In this document: piece by piece, positions 25,793 to 35,019 of the stretch
Position numbering within the stretch: the first letter of the stretch is position 1
Layout: every line of letters begins with the position of its first letter
Origin: Roseiarcus sp963784805
Lineage (GTDB): Bacteria > Pseudomonadota > Alphaproteobacteria > Rhizobiales > Beijerinckiaceae
Assembly: GCA_963784805.1 (NCBI GenBank)
Contig: CAWASR010000030.1
Coordinates: 16,110-80,109 of the forward strand
Length of the DNA: 64,000 nt
Reading direction: 5' to 3'
Notes under the pieces: generated by a model
What the model was told of the DNA's origin: nothing
The model's input: only the letters and a program-made list of their open reading frames with translations
The model's database searches: none
Position numbers and translations under genes: made by a program

Positions 25793-27414
25793 GCGACGGC
25801 CTCGAAAGGATGCTGGCGAGAGATTGCGTGGTCGGGCACGCGCATGAAGTCGGAAGCCAGCCCGTAGCGCGCATCGTAGTAGCCCGACATGCGCCGCCGC
25901 ATCGAGGCCTCGACCGGGGGCGAGACCTGCAACGCCCGGCCGAAGCGGTAGTGCGTGACCCGACCGTCGCGAACGACGAGATCTCCGTCCTTATAGACCC
26001 GCGCCGCCGAGCGGTACATCTGCGCCAGGTCCTTGCCGGGACGATAGAGCGCGATATCGGCGCGCCCGCCAACGCCCAGGTGCCCCCGGTCGGAAAGACC
26101 AAGCAGCTTCGCCGGCGCAGCGCGGGTCATCGTCGCGATTTCGTAGAGCGTGTATTCGCGCGTCAGCGAAGGCAGAGTCGTCACCGCCACCGCTTCTTCC
26201 GGCAGTCGCGACAGCCATTGCGTGCGCAAATCTTTATTCATCAGCAGCGCGAACAGCTCCGGATAGGTCGTAAACGGGGCGCCGTTCGGATGATCGGTGG
26301 TGAAGAATACGCGCCAGGGGTCGTTGACGAGTAGGAACAGCTCGAGGCCGACAGCGAATTGGACGGCGTTGAAGAAACTGCCCGCCTCATATTTATAGGG
26401 CACGACGCCGCCGCCGTTCGAGTCGCCGTCGATGATCGCGTATTTCTTTGGACTGGCCTGAGAGCGCGCGGCGAACTGCCGCAGCACGTCGGACGAAATC
26501 GTCACGGTCTGCCCGAACATCACCTGCCCGACGTCGATCGTGACGTTCCTGGCCGCGTTGACCGCCTCGGCAAGCTGCGGGGCGGCGGAGGAAAAGCCCC
26601 GCGGGCCCTCCGCCGCGTAACCATAGAATTGGAGGTGCGCAAGATGCAGCGGCAGATCCCCGGCGGCCGCGATCGTGGTCAGCGCCGTCTCAAAGTTTCC
26701 GGCGAGGCCGAGATTGTTGCAATGGACATGCAGGGGATGCGGCACGCCGAGTTCATGCACCGCCCGCTGCAGGACACTGACGATTTGGCGGCTCGTGACC
26801 CCGTACCAGGGCACGACATCGTCAAAGGAAAAGCTCCGCACATTGTCCTTGAACGCGGCGACGCCGCCAGCGTTGATCACCTTGACGCCGAGCGCCCTGG
26901 TCGATTGGAGCGTCCAGGCGACGTGGTCGCGGATCGCGGCCGGTCCTTCGCCTGAACGCATCAGCTCCAGCACGAAATCGTCGTTGCCGAGGATGACGAG
27001 GATCGCCTTGTCGATGATCGGAACGTCGGCGAGTTCGAGATGCGCATGCAGGGCATAGTGCGGCGAGACGGCCGGTTCGACGACCGTCGTAAAGCCCATT
27101 TCCGCGTAGAGGCAACCGGTCTCGAAGGTCGACCAGCCCGCGTTGGAGAGCGGCGTGGCGGAAGGACGGCGCGCGCGCGCGCGATGCTGCTCCGGCAGCA
27201 GCAGTCGCGCCGTATTCACGTTGCTCCCCGCGATATGCGAATGGATGTCGATCCCGCCGGCCATCACAATGAGGCCTTCGGCGTCGACGATCTCATCTGC
27301 CGGCGCGGTTCTTGACGGCGCCACGATGCGGTCATCGAGGATCCAAAGATCTCCAATTTCGTCACGCTCGTTGGCCGGATCGACGATTCGGCCGCCCTTG
27401 ACGCGGATCAGCAT
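25780..27414 (-). CDS. fhcA: formylmethylofuran hydrolase subunit A of the Fhc complex
   Basis: 544 aa, an amidohydrolase-superfamily subunit that hydrolyses formyl-methylofuran to formate. ATG 27414 overlaps the fhcB stop by seven bases and begins MLIRVKGGRIVDPANERDEI. Metal-site motifs are visible: GGIDIHSHIAG with H58 and H60, HPLHVHCNNLGLAG in the middle and FFTTDHPNGAPF further on. The order fhcB-A-D-C with overlaps is the methylotroph arrangement. Confidence 0.93.
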   Translation of the reverse strand: MLIRVKGGRIVDPANERDEIGDLWILDDRIVAPSRTAPADEIVDAEGLIVMAGGIDIHSHIAGSNVNTARLLLPEQHRARARRPSATPLSNAGWSTFETGCLYAEMGFTTVVEPAVSPHYALHAHLELADVPIIDKAILVILGNDDFVLELMRSGEGPAAIRDHVAWTLQSTRALGVKVINAGGVAAFKDNVRSFSFDDVVPWYGVTSRQIVSVLQRAVHELGVPHPLHVHCNNLGLAGNFETALTTIAAAGDLPLHLAHLQFYGYAAEGPRGFSSAAPQLAEAVNAARNVTIDVGQVMFGQTVTISSDVLRQFAARSQASPKKYAIIDGDSNGGGVVPYKYEAGSFFNAVQFAVGLELFLLVNDPWRVFFTTDHPNGAPFTTYPELFALLMNKDLRTQWLSRLPEEAVAVTTLPSLTREYTLYEIATMTRAAPAKLLGLSDRGHLGVGGRADIALYRPGKDLAQMYRSAARVYKDGDLVVRDGRVTHYRFGRALQVSPPVEASMRRRMSGYYDARYGLASDFMRVPDHAISRQHPFEAVACLP

Positions 27415-28553
27415 GCCGCGGCGCCCGCATCCTGGAGCCGGGCGGCAATGCTCGCGAGCGCGTGCGCGACGCTTGGCGCCGCGCTGCTCGCCGGCGAGGT
27501 CGCGTTTCGGGCGACGAGAGTCCCGGTCTCCTGGCAGTGCAGAACCGCGTCGTGCTCGATTCCGGGCCGCCCGACCTCGATTCTCACCGTCGGCGATGCG
27601 CCCAAGCGCGTCGCCCGATCGCACAGCGCGATTGCCGGCGGTCGGCCTCGACGTTCCGGCATGGGCGCGCCAAGGGCGGAGATCCATAATATGCAGTCCG
27701 TCTCATTCGACGCGACCAGCCGTTCCGCGTCGAATCGCCAGGGATCGTGCACAGGCGCGCCGGAGCCGAAGCCAGTTCGCATCGGAAAGCCGGTCATCCA
27801 TCCGCAGACGGCGAGCACGCCCGCGCCATTGTCCGGCGGAGCAAGCGGCAAGGTGGAGAACCGGGTTGTTTCATTGAGGTCGCGCACCAGCCCGTTGAGC
27901 ATTTGAATCTCGAGCGCGCCGAGACTCGCAGCCGTCCAGACAGCAACGCCGAATTTCGCGTTCCTTAGCGCCGCTGCGATCGCGTCGAGCACGGCCGGCT
28001 CAAGATCGGCGCGAACCACCGGACGGTTCTTGACCCTTGCGCGCAACGCCGCGAGATTGGCGGCCAGCCTTGGGCCGAGCCCCGCGCGGACGATCTGAGC
28101 GGCGCCATCGAGTTCGAAGATTTTCCCTTCTGTTTCTGGAGCGAGCCAGATGATGCGTCGCGCGACGTCCGCGCCGTGCGGTCTCGCCGGCGGTTCAAGC
28201 AGCCGCTCTTTCAAGGCGGGCCAGGTTTCCAGCAGGCTTGCGCCAACGAGCAACACCACGTCGGCCCGCACCCGCGCTTCGCCAGGCGTCGTCATCATGA
28301 CCCCGGTTTCGCGTAGACTATCAAGGTCGCGAAGAAGCGCCGCCGAATGCATGTGGTCGACGATCCCGCCAACGCGCTCGGCCAGCGCGACCGCCGCCCT
28401 CGCCCCTTCAACGTCGACGCCCAAGCCGGCGATCAGCGGTTGAGCGCTCGCGGCTAGAATATGGGCGGCAGCCGTCGCGGCCTCTTCCAGTGAGACTGGC
28501 GCGCCCTCGATCCACGCGATCGCCCTTTCTCCGATTTGCTGCTTGCGCGCCAC
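27408..28553 (-). CDS. fhcB: Fhc complex subunit B (FwdB-like)
   Basis: About 381 aa from GTG 28553, behind GGCGGAG; upstream frames lack family similarity. It is homologous to the molybdopterin subunit of formylmethanofuran dehydrogenase: ASAQPLIAGLGVDVEGARAAV, then IVDHMHSAALLRDLDSL, then RADVVLLVGASLLETWPAL, then AVCGWMTGFPMRTGFG. Unlike archaeal FwdB it shows no N-terminal iron-sulfur cysteine cluster, as expected in the redox-inactive bacterial Fhc complex. It is the first gene of fhcBADC. Confidence 0.9.
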   Translation of the reverse strand: MARKQQIGERAIAWIEGAPVSLEEAATAAAHILAASAQPLIAGLGVDVEGARAAVALAERVGGIVDHMHSAALLRDLDSLRETGVMMTTPGEARVRADVVLLVGASLLETWPALKERLLEPPARPHGADVARRIIWLAPETEGKIFELDGAAQIVRAGLGPRLAANLAALRARVKNRPVVRADLEPAVLDAIAAALRNAKFGVAVWTAASLGALEIQMLNGLVRDLNETTRFSTLPLAPPDNGAGVLAVCGWMTGFPMRTGFGSGAPVHDPWRFDAERLVASNETDCILWISALGAPMPERRGRPPAIALCDRATRLGASPTVRIEVGRPGIEHDAVLHCQETGTLVARNATSPASSAAPSVAHALASIAARLQDAGAAAC

Positions 28554-29068
28554 GGGCTCCGCCCCCTCGAAAGCTTGAATCAAGTTCACGAACTTTTCTC
28601 TGACTGGGCGACTCCGCTTGGCCAAATGCAACTTGGCCAGGATCGCCCGGTCAGCCTGCGTTCGACCCAGCGCGATCTTGGGCGTCCCTTGATCGGCGGC
28701 GCGCGAACGTCATTCCACCAGATGAGCCGGCCCTGCGCCGTCAGCCGACCCAGGTCCTCGCACACGCATATTAGAGCAGATTTTGAACGAATAAATAGCC
28801 GCTGCGCGTAGAAGCGCTTATACGGCTCTTCTGGCGGGGACAGAAGCGGGGAAGGCTAGTTTCGCCAGGTCCAGTTGCGATCATTCGCGGCACGGTTTGC
28901 TGGACAGAGGGTTGGCGAGTGGCTTCAGTCGAATTGAGCCGCGAGAGGGGAGACGTCGGCCGATGGAGACCGTCCTTGCATCATCGACGCCGGCAGCGCA
29001 ATGCGTCGCGATGCGCCTCCACGCCGCCGCGCTAGGATCAAAGAAGTTTCCGCCAGGGGCAGCGCGCA
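28554..29068. promoter_or_regulatory. divergent region between fhcBADC and the ATP-grasp/mch unit
   Basis: 515 bases with no gene I can support. It must hold promoters for both C1 operons. A repeated CTTGGCCA occurs twice within 23 bases (28618-28640), a possible regulator half-site pair. The stretch 28770-28830 is relatively AT-rich. No sigma-factor boxes could be assigned securely. Confidence 0.4.
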
Positions 29069-30187
29069 ATGGCTGACCGGCGCGCGATAGTGGTCGTCGG
29101 CTATTCCGCGCGCGCGCTCGCGTCCTCCGCCCGGCGCTCCGGCTTCTCCCCCCTCGCGATCGATGTATTTGGCGATGACGACACACGCGAGGCCAGCCTC
29201 GCTGCGATCACGCTTGCGGGCGGTTTGACCGACGGGTTGACGGCGAAGGCGGTCACGGACGCGGTCGAGGTCTTGATTCGCGACCACAATCCGATCGGGC
29301 TCGTTTACGGCTCCGGATTCGAGCATCAGCCTGCGACAATCGCCGCGATCGCCCGCGAGACTCGGGTTTTCGGCAACGACGCCCCAACACTCGCTCGGGC
29401 CAAGGATCCTTTCGTCCTCGCGCAAATTTGCGCCAGCGCCGGCGTCGCGCATCCACAGATCGCCACGCGACCGCCCAACGAACCGGAAGGCTGGCTGATG
29501 AAGCAGCGCGGCGGGGCGGGCGGCGCGCATATCCTGGCCGCTACTCGAGACGGCAAAGTCCCGCCGGACGCCTATTTCCAGCGTGAGGTCGAGGGTCAGA
29601 ATATTTCGGCGCTATTTGTCGCCGACGGAAGGAACGCCTCGATTGTCGGCCTGAGCGCGCAATGGTCGTCGCCAGTGCCGGAAGCGCCATTTCGATACGG
29701 CGGCGCCGCCGGTCCCCTCGACCTCGACGCCGCGCCAGCCGAGGGCATCGAGCGCGCGGTCGGGCGTCTCACCCGAGAACTCGGTCTGGTCGGACTCAAC
29801 AGCGCCGACTTTCTGGTCACTAATGACGTGGCTTGGCTGGTCGAGATCAATCCCCGACCCGGCGCCACGCTGGATGTGTTCGATTCGGACCTGGACCCGC
29901 TCCTTGCGAATCACGTCGCGGCCTGCGATGGCCGGATAACGGCGCCCACGGCAAGAACGGAGCGAAGAGCGGCCCAACTCGTCTATGCTTCTTGCGAAAC
30001 GGCGCCGCGAATCGAACCGAACTGGCCGGATTGGACCGCCGACCGACCGGCGCGGGGGACTCGCATCAAAGCAGGAGATCCAATCTGTACGGTGCTCTCC
30101 TCCGCGGCGACCGTCGCGGCCGCGAAGCGTCTCGCGGCCCGGCGGGCGCGCCAAATCGCCGCTCTTTTCAAGGAGTCCACGTGGTGA
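29069..30187 (+). CDS. ATP-grasp protein of the H4MPT cluster
   Basis: 372 aa. An N-terminal Rossmann-like region (IVVVGYSARALASSARRSGF) precedes an ATP-grasp fold with EGWLMKQRGGAGGAHI (about residue 140, ATP-binding Lys and Gly loop) and WLVEINPRPGATLDVF (about 260, metal-binding Glu and Asn). ATP-grasp enzymes join a carboxylate to an amine. Methylotroph H4MPT clusters carry such genes, required for C1-cofactor formation, but the substrate is not established. Its stop overlaps the mch start, so the two are coupled. Confidence 0.8.
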   Translation: MADRRAIVVVGYSARALASSARRSGFSPLAIDVFGDDDTREASLAAITLAGGLTDGLTAKAVTDAVEVLIRDHNPIGLVYGSGFEHQPATIAAIARETRVFGNDAPTLARAKDPFVLAQICASAGVAHPQIATRPPNEPEGWLMKQRGGAGGAHILAATRDGKVPPDAYFQREVEGQNISALFVADGRNASIVGLSAQWSSPVPEAPFRYGGAAGPLDLDAAPAEGIERAVGRLTRELGLVGLNSADFLVTNDVAWLVEINPRPGATLDVFDSDLDPLLANHVAACDGRITAPTARTERRAAQLVYASCETAPRIEPNWPDWTADRPARGTRIKAGDPICTVLSSAATVAAAKRLAARRARQIAALFKESTW

Positions 30188-31155
30188 ATCCCGGCCTGCC
30201 AATAAGCGTCAACCGTCGCGCCGCCGAGTTGACAGCCTCGCTGCAACGCGACGCCGCGATCCTGAACCTCGGCGTCGAGAGCGGACCTCTCGGCGAAGCT
30301 CTCATCGACGCGGGCGCTTCCTGTCGTGGAGGGGTCGAGGCGGGCTTGCGCATCGCCGAAATCTGCATGGGAGGTCTCGGCGCGGTGCGGCTTGCGCCGG
30401 ACAGCGCGACGCCGCGCTGGCCATGGACGATTGCGGTAAGCTCGCCGCAGCCGGTCATAGCCTGCCTTGGCAGCCAGTACGCGGGTTGGCGTCTGGCGCA
30501 TGGGACTGGCGCGGATGCCTTCCTTGCGCTCGGCTCGGGCCCGGCCAGGGCCCTGGCGAAGGTCGAATCCGTGCTGAATGACATAGGCTACGCCGACGAG
30601 GCGGATAGCGCGACGCTCGTCATCGAGAGCGGTCGCCCGCCGCCACCGGAAATTGTCGAGAAAGTGGCTCGCGATTGCCGCATCGCTCCGTCGGCGCTGA
30701 CCGTGATCTTCGCGCGCACGCAAAGTCCTGCCGGCGCTACGCAGGTCGTGGCGCGGGTGCTGGAAGTGGCGCTCCACAAAGCGCACCAGCTGAAGTTTCC
30801 GCTCGACCGCGTCGTCGACGGCATAGGCGCGGCGCCTCTTTCCCCGCCGCATCCCGATTTCGTCACTGCGATGGGCCGCACCAACGACGCGATCATCTAC
30901 GGAGGCCGCGTGCAGCTTTATGTAACCGGACCGGCGGCGGACGCCAAAGCGCTTGCCGAGGCGCTGCCTAGCCGCAATTCGCGGGATTTTGGCGCCCCTT
31001 TCGCCGAACTTTTCAAACGCTTCAAGGGCGACTTCTACGCCATCGATCCGATGCTATTCAGCCCGGCAGAAATCATTGTCACCGCGATCGAAAGCGGCGC
31101 GAGTTTTCATGCCGGAGCTCTGCAACACAAAATGCTCGATGCCAGCTTCACCTGA
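30181..31155 (+). CDS. mch: methenyl-H4MPT cyclohydrolase
   Basis: 324 aa. Mch hydrolyses methenyl-H4MPT to formyl-H4MPT. GTG 30181 follows AAGGAG by five bases and overlaps the ATP-grasp stop. Family segments: LGVESGPLGEALIDAGASCRGGVEAGLRIAEICMGGL at the N-terminus, WTIAVSSPQPVIACLGSQYAGW, LALGSGPARALA and LDRVVDGIGAAPLSPPHPDFVTAMGRTNDAI. No frameshift or missing segment is seen. Confidence 0.95.
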   Translation: MVNPGLPISVNRRAAELTASLQRDAAILNLGVESGPLGEALIDAGASCRGGVEAGLRIAEICMGGLGAVRLAPDSATPRWPWTIAVSSPQPVIACLGSQYAGWRLAHGTGADAFLALGSGPARALAKVESVLNDIGYADEADSATLVIESGRPPPPEIVEKVARDCRIAPSALTVIFARTQSPAGATQVVARVLEVALHKAHQLKFPLDRVVDGIGAAPLSPPHPDFVTAMGRTNDAIIYGGRVQLYVTGPAADAKALAEALPSRNSRDFGAPFAELFKRFKGDFYAIDPMLFSPAEIIVTAIESGASFHAGALQHKMLDASFT

Positions 31156-32083
31156 CTCGGCGATGGCGGCTGGCGACGGCCCGGTGGTTCTCATCGTCAG
31201 CGATCAGGCCGATTGGCACGCGAGACAGATGGAGGCGGCCTTCGCCGCCGTCGGCGCGCGCGCCGCAAGGATCGACCTCGCGGAATGCGACTTTGATACG
31301 CAGAGCCGCAGCAAGCTGACGTTGTCTCGCTTGGGATCGCGGCTACCGGACGCCGTGCACGTGCGTACGATGGCGGCCGGCTCGTTCGAGGCGATCACCA
31401 AGCGCCTTGGCGTGCTGCACGCCTTGGCCGATCTGGGCGTTGTCGTTTGGAACGATGCGCGCGCAATTGAACGCTGCGTCGACAAGTCGATGACAAGTTT
31501 CCTGCTCGCGCGCGCGGGCCTGCCGACCCCGCCGACCTGGACGACGGAGTCGTTGGAAAGCGCGCGCGCGCTTGTCGAACGGGAGGCGCCACACGGCCCG
31601 CTCGTTCTCAAACCCCTGTTCGGCTCGCAAGGCAAAGACCTGCGTCTCATTCATCGGCCGGAGGACTTGCCTGCGCGCGAAAGCGTCGCCGGCGTCTACT
31701 ATCTTCAGCGTTATATTGAAGTCGGCGCAGAGGACTTTCGTGACTATCGGCTGTTCGTGCTCGGGGACCGCGTCGTCGCCGCCATGATGCGGCGATCCCC
31801 AACCTGGATCACCAACATCAAGCAGGGCGGCGAGCCCTGCGCGGTCGAGCGCGATGCGGCTATGGAGCGTCTCGCCGTCTCTGCCGCGCGGGCGGTCGGC
31901 GCGGCGATCGCCGGCGTCGACATCCTGAGAGGGGCCGACGGCGCGCCGACGGTCCTCGAAGTCAACAGCATGCCGGCCTGGAGCGGCCTGCAGAATGTGA
32001 GCCGGCGCAACATCGCCCGGGCGATCGCAGCCGATCTAACGGCCGAGTTGGTCCGCCGTCCGGTGAAGGGCTGCGCCCGGTGA
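31139..32083 (+). CDS. RimK-like ATP-grasp ligase of the H4MPT cluster
   Basis: About 314 aa (ATG 31139, overlapping the mch stop; ATG 31163 is an alternative). ATP-grasp domain of the RimK alpha-L-glutamate ligase type: DKSMTSFLLARAGLPTPPTW, GPLVLKPLFGSQGKDLRLI (about residue 155), YYLQRYIEVGAEDFRDYRLFVLGDRVVAAM and GVDILRGADGAPTVLEVNSMPAW. Glutamyl ligases are needed for the side chains of methanopterin-type and methylofuran-type cofactors. The assignment to such a step is inferred from family and position. Confidence 0.82.
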   Translation: MPASPDSAMAAGDGPVVLIVSDQADWHARQMEAAFAAVGARAARIDLAECDFDTQSRSKLTLSRLGSRLPDAVHVRTMAAGSFEAITKRLGVLHALADLGVVVWNDARAIERCVDKSMTSFLLARAGLPTPPTWTTESLESARALVEREAPHGPLVLKPLFGSQGKDLRLIHRPEDLPARESVAGVYYLQRYIEVGAEDFRDYRLFVLGDRVVAAMMRRSPTWITNIKQGGEPCAVERDAAMERLAVSAARAVGAAIAGVDILRGADGAPTVLEVNSMPAWSGLQNVSRRNIARAIAADLTAELVRRPVKGCAR

Positions 32084-32946
32084 CCCTGGTCGACTCCGCG
32101 GTGGCCGCGGCGTTCGTCAATGCCTGCCTTGACGAACTCGACGCGCTCAAGCCCGGCAACGTGCATCGCTTCGCGCCGGGCCATGGGATGAGCGTCGCCG
32201 AGTTCGTCCACAGCGCTGAAGCCAGCGCCGCCCCGATCGCGACAATAGGCGCGCGTGTGGGCGCGCGGATTCGCGGCGCGGTGGACGCGACCCTGACCGT
32301 GGTCGGCAAGAACACCAATCTCGGCATCATTTTGTTGTGTGCGCCGCTCGCGGCAGCGGCGGAACTGAAAGATGCCGTCCTGCGCCAGGCGCTCAGGAGC
32401 GTCCTTCACAGGCTGGACATGGAAGATGCGGCGGACGCGTTCGCAGCAATCGCCGCGGCGAATCCCGGCGGCCTTGGCCGCGCTGTCAGCCACGACGTTC
32501 GTTCGCCGGCGACCGGGACGCTCCTCGAAGCCATGGCGGAAGCTGCCGGCAGAGACCAAATCGCGCAGCAATACGTCACCGCATATGAAGATATATTTTT
32601 GCTGGGGCTGCCAGCCTTGGCGGCGGCGCCGCGTGCAGGATCAGACCGTCGCTGGTCGACGCTCGCGGTTTATCTCGCGTTTCTCGCGGCTGCGCCCGAC
32701 ACGCACATATTGAGAAAATTCGATCTCGCAACCGCCGAGGCGACCCGGCGCGACGCGGTCTATTGGCGCGACGCCGTGGCGGCGACCAATGACCGCGAGC
32801 CCCTGATTGATGGGCTCCTGCAATGGGATTCCGAGCTTAAAGGGCGTGGGATCAACCCGGGAACAAGCGCGGATTTGACCGTGGCGACGCTTTTTGCCGC
32901 CTCCTTGTCGTCAAACCGGGGCGCGCATCTTGCTCTCGTGCGCTAA
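32080..32946 (+). CDS. CitG-like (triphosphoribosyl-dephospho-CoA synthase family) protein of the H4MPT cluster
   Basis: 288 aa from GTG 32080, overlapping the previous stop (GTGA). Family motifs: LDELDALKPGNVHRFAPGHGM (about residue 15; KPGNV is diagnostic), KNTNLGIILLCAPLAAA (about 80) and NPGGLGRAVSHDV. CitG transfers a ribosyl-triphosphate group to dephospho-CoA in citrate lyase maturation. No citrate lyase genes are present here, and methylotrophs keep this paralogue next to mch. A ribose-transferring step in C1-cofactor synthesis would be logical but is unproven. Confidence 0.8.
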   Translation: MTLVDSAVAAAFVNACLDELDALKPGNVHRFAPGHGMSVAEFVHSAEASAAPIATIGARVGARIRGAVDATLTVVGKNTNLGIILLCAPLAAAAELKDAVLRQALRSVLHRLDMEDAADAFAAIAAANPGGLGRAVSHDVRSPATGTLLEAMAEAAGRDQIAQQYVTAYEDIFLLGLPALAAAPRAGSDRRWSTLAVYLAFLAAAPDTHILRKFDLATAEATRRDAVYWRDAVAATNDREPLIDGLLQWDSELKGRGINPGTSADLTVATLFAASLSSNRGAHLALVR

Positions 32947-33100
32947 CAGTGCTTGATTTAGGCGCGGGGTGAACAGCCCCGCCTATCCGGCCAACCGATC
33001 CCGCCCCAAGGCGGGATGCTGACAACAAGGATAGCCAGTTCGCCTCGTCGCAACCGGCCCGAGGCGTGCGGATTGTCTTCATCCCTGGGAGGAAATTTGG
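32947..33100 (+). promoter_or_regulatory. fae upstream region with two GC-rich hairpins
   Basis: It contains CGGGGTGAACAGCCCCG and TCCCGCCCCAAGGCGGGA (near 33000-33018), followed by the strong ribosome site GGGAGGAAA at 33087-33095. The hairpins lack T-tracts, so they could be a leader structure for the highly expressed fae or a weak terminator of the mch operon. Confidence 0.45.
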
Positions 33101-33607
33101 ATGGCTAAGATCAACAAGATGATGGTTGGCGAATCCCTGGTCGGCGATGGCAACGAGGTCGCGCATATCGATCTGATCATCGGCCCGCGCGGCAGCCCTG
33201 TCGAAACCGCTTTCGCCAATGCGCTGACCAACAACAAGGACGGCTTTACCGCGTTGCTCGCGGTTGTGGCGCCCAACCTGGCCGTCAAGCCTTCGACGAT
33301 CTTATTTAACAAGGTGACGATCAAGGGCGCCAAACAGGCGGTCCAGATGTTCGGGCCCGCGCAGCACGCGGTCGCAAAAGCGGTAGCCGACAGCGTAGCG
33401 GATGGCACGATTCCGGCGAGCGAGGCCGACGATCTCTTTATCTGTGTAGGCGTCTTCATCCACTGGGAAGCGGCCGACGACAAGAAGATCCAGGACTTCA
33501 ACTATCGCGCGACGAAGGAGTCGATCGAACGCGCCGTCTCCGGTCACCCGACCCCTGCCGAAGTCGTCGCTCAACGCGACACGGCCAAGCATCCCTTCGC
33601 CGCCTAG
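33101..33607 (+). CDS. fae: formaldehyde-activating enzyme
   Basis: 168 aa. Fae condenses formaldehyde with H4MPT to methylene-H4MPT, the entry to this pathway. The sequence is near-canonical: MAKINKMMVGESLVGDGNEVAHIDLIIGPRGSP, with the catalytic His in NEVAHID, then FANALTNNKDGFTALLAVVAPNLAVKP and ADDLFICVGVFIHWEA. GGGAGGAAATTTGG precedes the ATG. It is a separate transcription unit between the CitG-like gene and the binding-protein gene. Confidence 0.98.
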   Translation: MAKINKMMVGESLVGDGNEVAHIDLIIGPRGSPVETAFANALTNNKDGFTALLAVVAPNLAVKPSTILFNKVTIKGAKQAVQMFGPAQHAVAKAVADSVADGTIPASEADDLFICVGVFIHWEAADDKKIQDFNYRATKESIERAVSGHPTPAEVVAQRDTAKHPFAA

Positions 33608-33753
33608 GCGCGGTCGCGGTCGGCTTCCGTCTCCGAGATCCGTGCGAGAGAATGGTCTTGCACGGGTCGTGGCGACTCGTCGCCGCGCACTTGCGCGCGA
33701 TCGGTTCACCGAGACGGAGTATGACGCGCGGGATGTCCGGCCGGTAGGAGACA

Positions 33754-34980
33754 GTGGCGGTGAGCGCCTTATCGAACTTATGTCGCGCTGCTTTGGCCGC
33801 GGCGCTGACAATGAGCGTTAGCGTCGCCGCTTTGGCCGAAATCCCTGACCGCACGATCAAGATCGGCGTGCTCAGCGACTTTTCCGGTCCGTTCGCCGAC
33901 CAGGTCGGCAAGGGCTCGCTGGTTGGCGCTCAGATGGCCGCGGAGGATTTCGCCGGGGAGGCGGGCGACATCAAGGTCGAGATCATATCCGCCGATCATC
34001 AGAACAAGCCAGATATCGGGCTCTCGATAGCACGCCGCTGGATCGAGCAAGAAGGCGTCGCAGCGATTGCCGATCTCGCCAACTCCGGAGTGGGGTTGGC
34101 GGTAAACGGCTATCTCCACGAAAAAAACCGGACGATGCTCGCCTCGTCCACGGCGACCTCCGATCTCACCGGAAAATTCTGCCAGCCGACAACAGTTCAG
34201 TGGACGCTCGACACCTGGGCGTTGGGTTCGGCCATTGGCCGGACAATCACCAATATGGGCGGAAAATCCTGGTATTTCATCAGTTTCGAGTATGCGCTGG
34301 GCAAGGCCCTCCAACGCGACACAAGCCAGGCAGTCGCCAAAGCGGGCGGCTCTGTCGTCGGTTCGGTCTCGCATCCGCTCGGCGTCACCGATTTCGGCTC
34401 ATATCTGCTGCAGGCGCAGGCCTCCGGCGCCAGTGTCATCGCGCTGGCTGACACTGGCGCGGACGCGATCAACGCGATCCGGCAGGCGGCGGAGTTTCAC
34501 GTCGTGGGAGGCGACACCCGTCTTGCCGCGCTGTTTCTCCAGATCACAGACATCGAGGCGCTGGGCCTCAACTCCGCGCAGGGTCTTATTCTCGCGGAGG
34601 CGTTCTATTGGGATCAGAATGAAGCGACGCGCGCCTTCGCCAAGCGTTTCGCCGAGCGGATGGGCGGCCGCATGCCGACGGAGGATCAGGCCGGCGTCTA
34701 TTCCGAGACCCTTGCCTATTTGCGCGCCGCGAAGGCGGCCGATACGATCGAGGGCGCCAAGGTCGTCGCTGAGATGCGCAAAGCGCCAATCGACGACCCG
34801 CTATTCGGTCGAGTCGTCGTGAGGTCCGACGGGCGCGCCACCCATGCGATGTATGTATTTAAGGTCAAGGCGCCGGGGGCCTCCAAGGGCCGCTGGGACG
34901 ATTACGAACTCGTGGAGACGATTCCCGCCGATGAAGCTTTCCGCCCGCTGGCTGACGACGGCTGTCCGCTCGTGAAGTGA
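33754..34980 (+). CDS. LivK-type ABC transporter substrate-binding protein
   Basis: 408 aa from GTG 33754, behind TAGGAGACA. A signal peptide (ALAAALTMSVSVAALA) precedes a periplasmic type I binding fold: TIKIGVLSDFSGPFADQVGKGSLVGAQMAAEDF, then VEIISADHQNKPDIGLSIARRWIE, then VIALADTGADAINAIRQAAEFHV. Branched-chain amino acid and amide/urea transporters use such proteins. No permease or ATPase gene is adjacent. It may serve another locus or be a sensor partner of the two-component pair next to it; this is inference. The ligand is unknown. Confidence 0.85.
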   Translation: MAVSALSNLCRAALAAALTMSVSVAALAEIPDRTIKIGVLSDFSGPFADQVGKGSLVGAQMAAEDFAGEAGDIKVEIISADHQNKPDIGLSIARRWIEQEGVAAIADLANSGVGLAVNGYLHEKNRTMLASSTATSDLTGKFCQPTTVQWTLDTWALGSAIGRTITNMGGKSWYFISFEYALGKALQRDTSQAVAKAGGSVVGSVSHPLGVTDFGSYLLQAQASGASVIALADTGADAINAIRQAAEFHVVGGDTRLAALFLQITDIEALGLNSAQGLILAEAFYWDQNEATRAFAKRFAERMGGRMPTEDQAGVYSETLAYLRAAKAADTIEGAKVVAEMRKAPIDDPLFGRVVVRSDGRATHAMYVFKVKAPGASKGRWDDYELVETIPADEAFRPLADDGCPLVK

Positions 34981-35019
34981 AGCGCTTTCGAACAACGGCG
35001 ACCGGGCGTCTCGTGTCCT

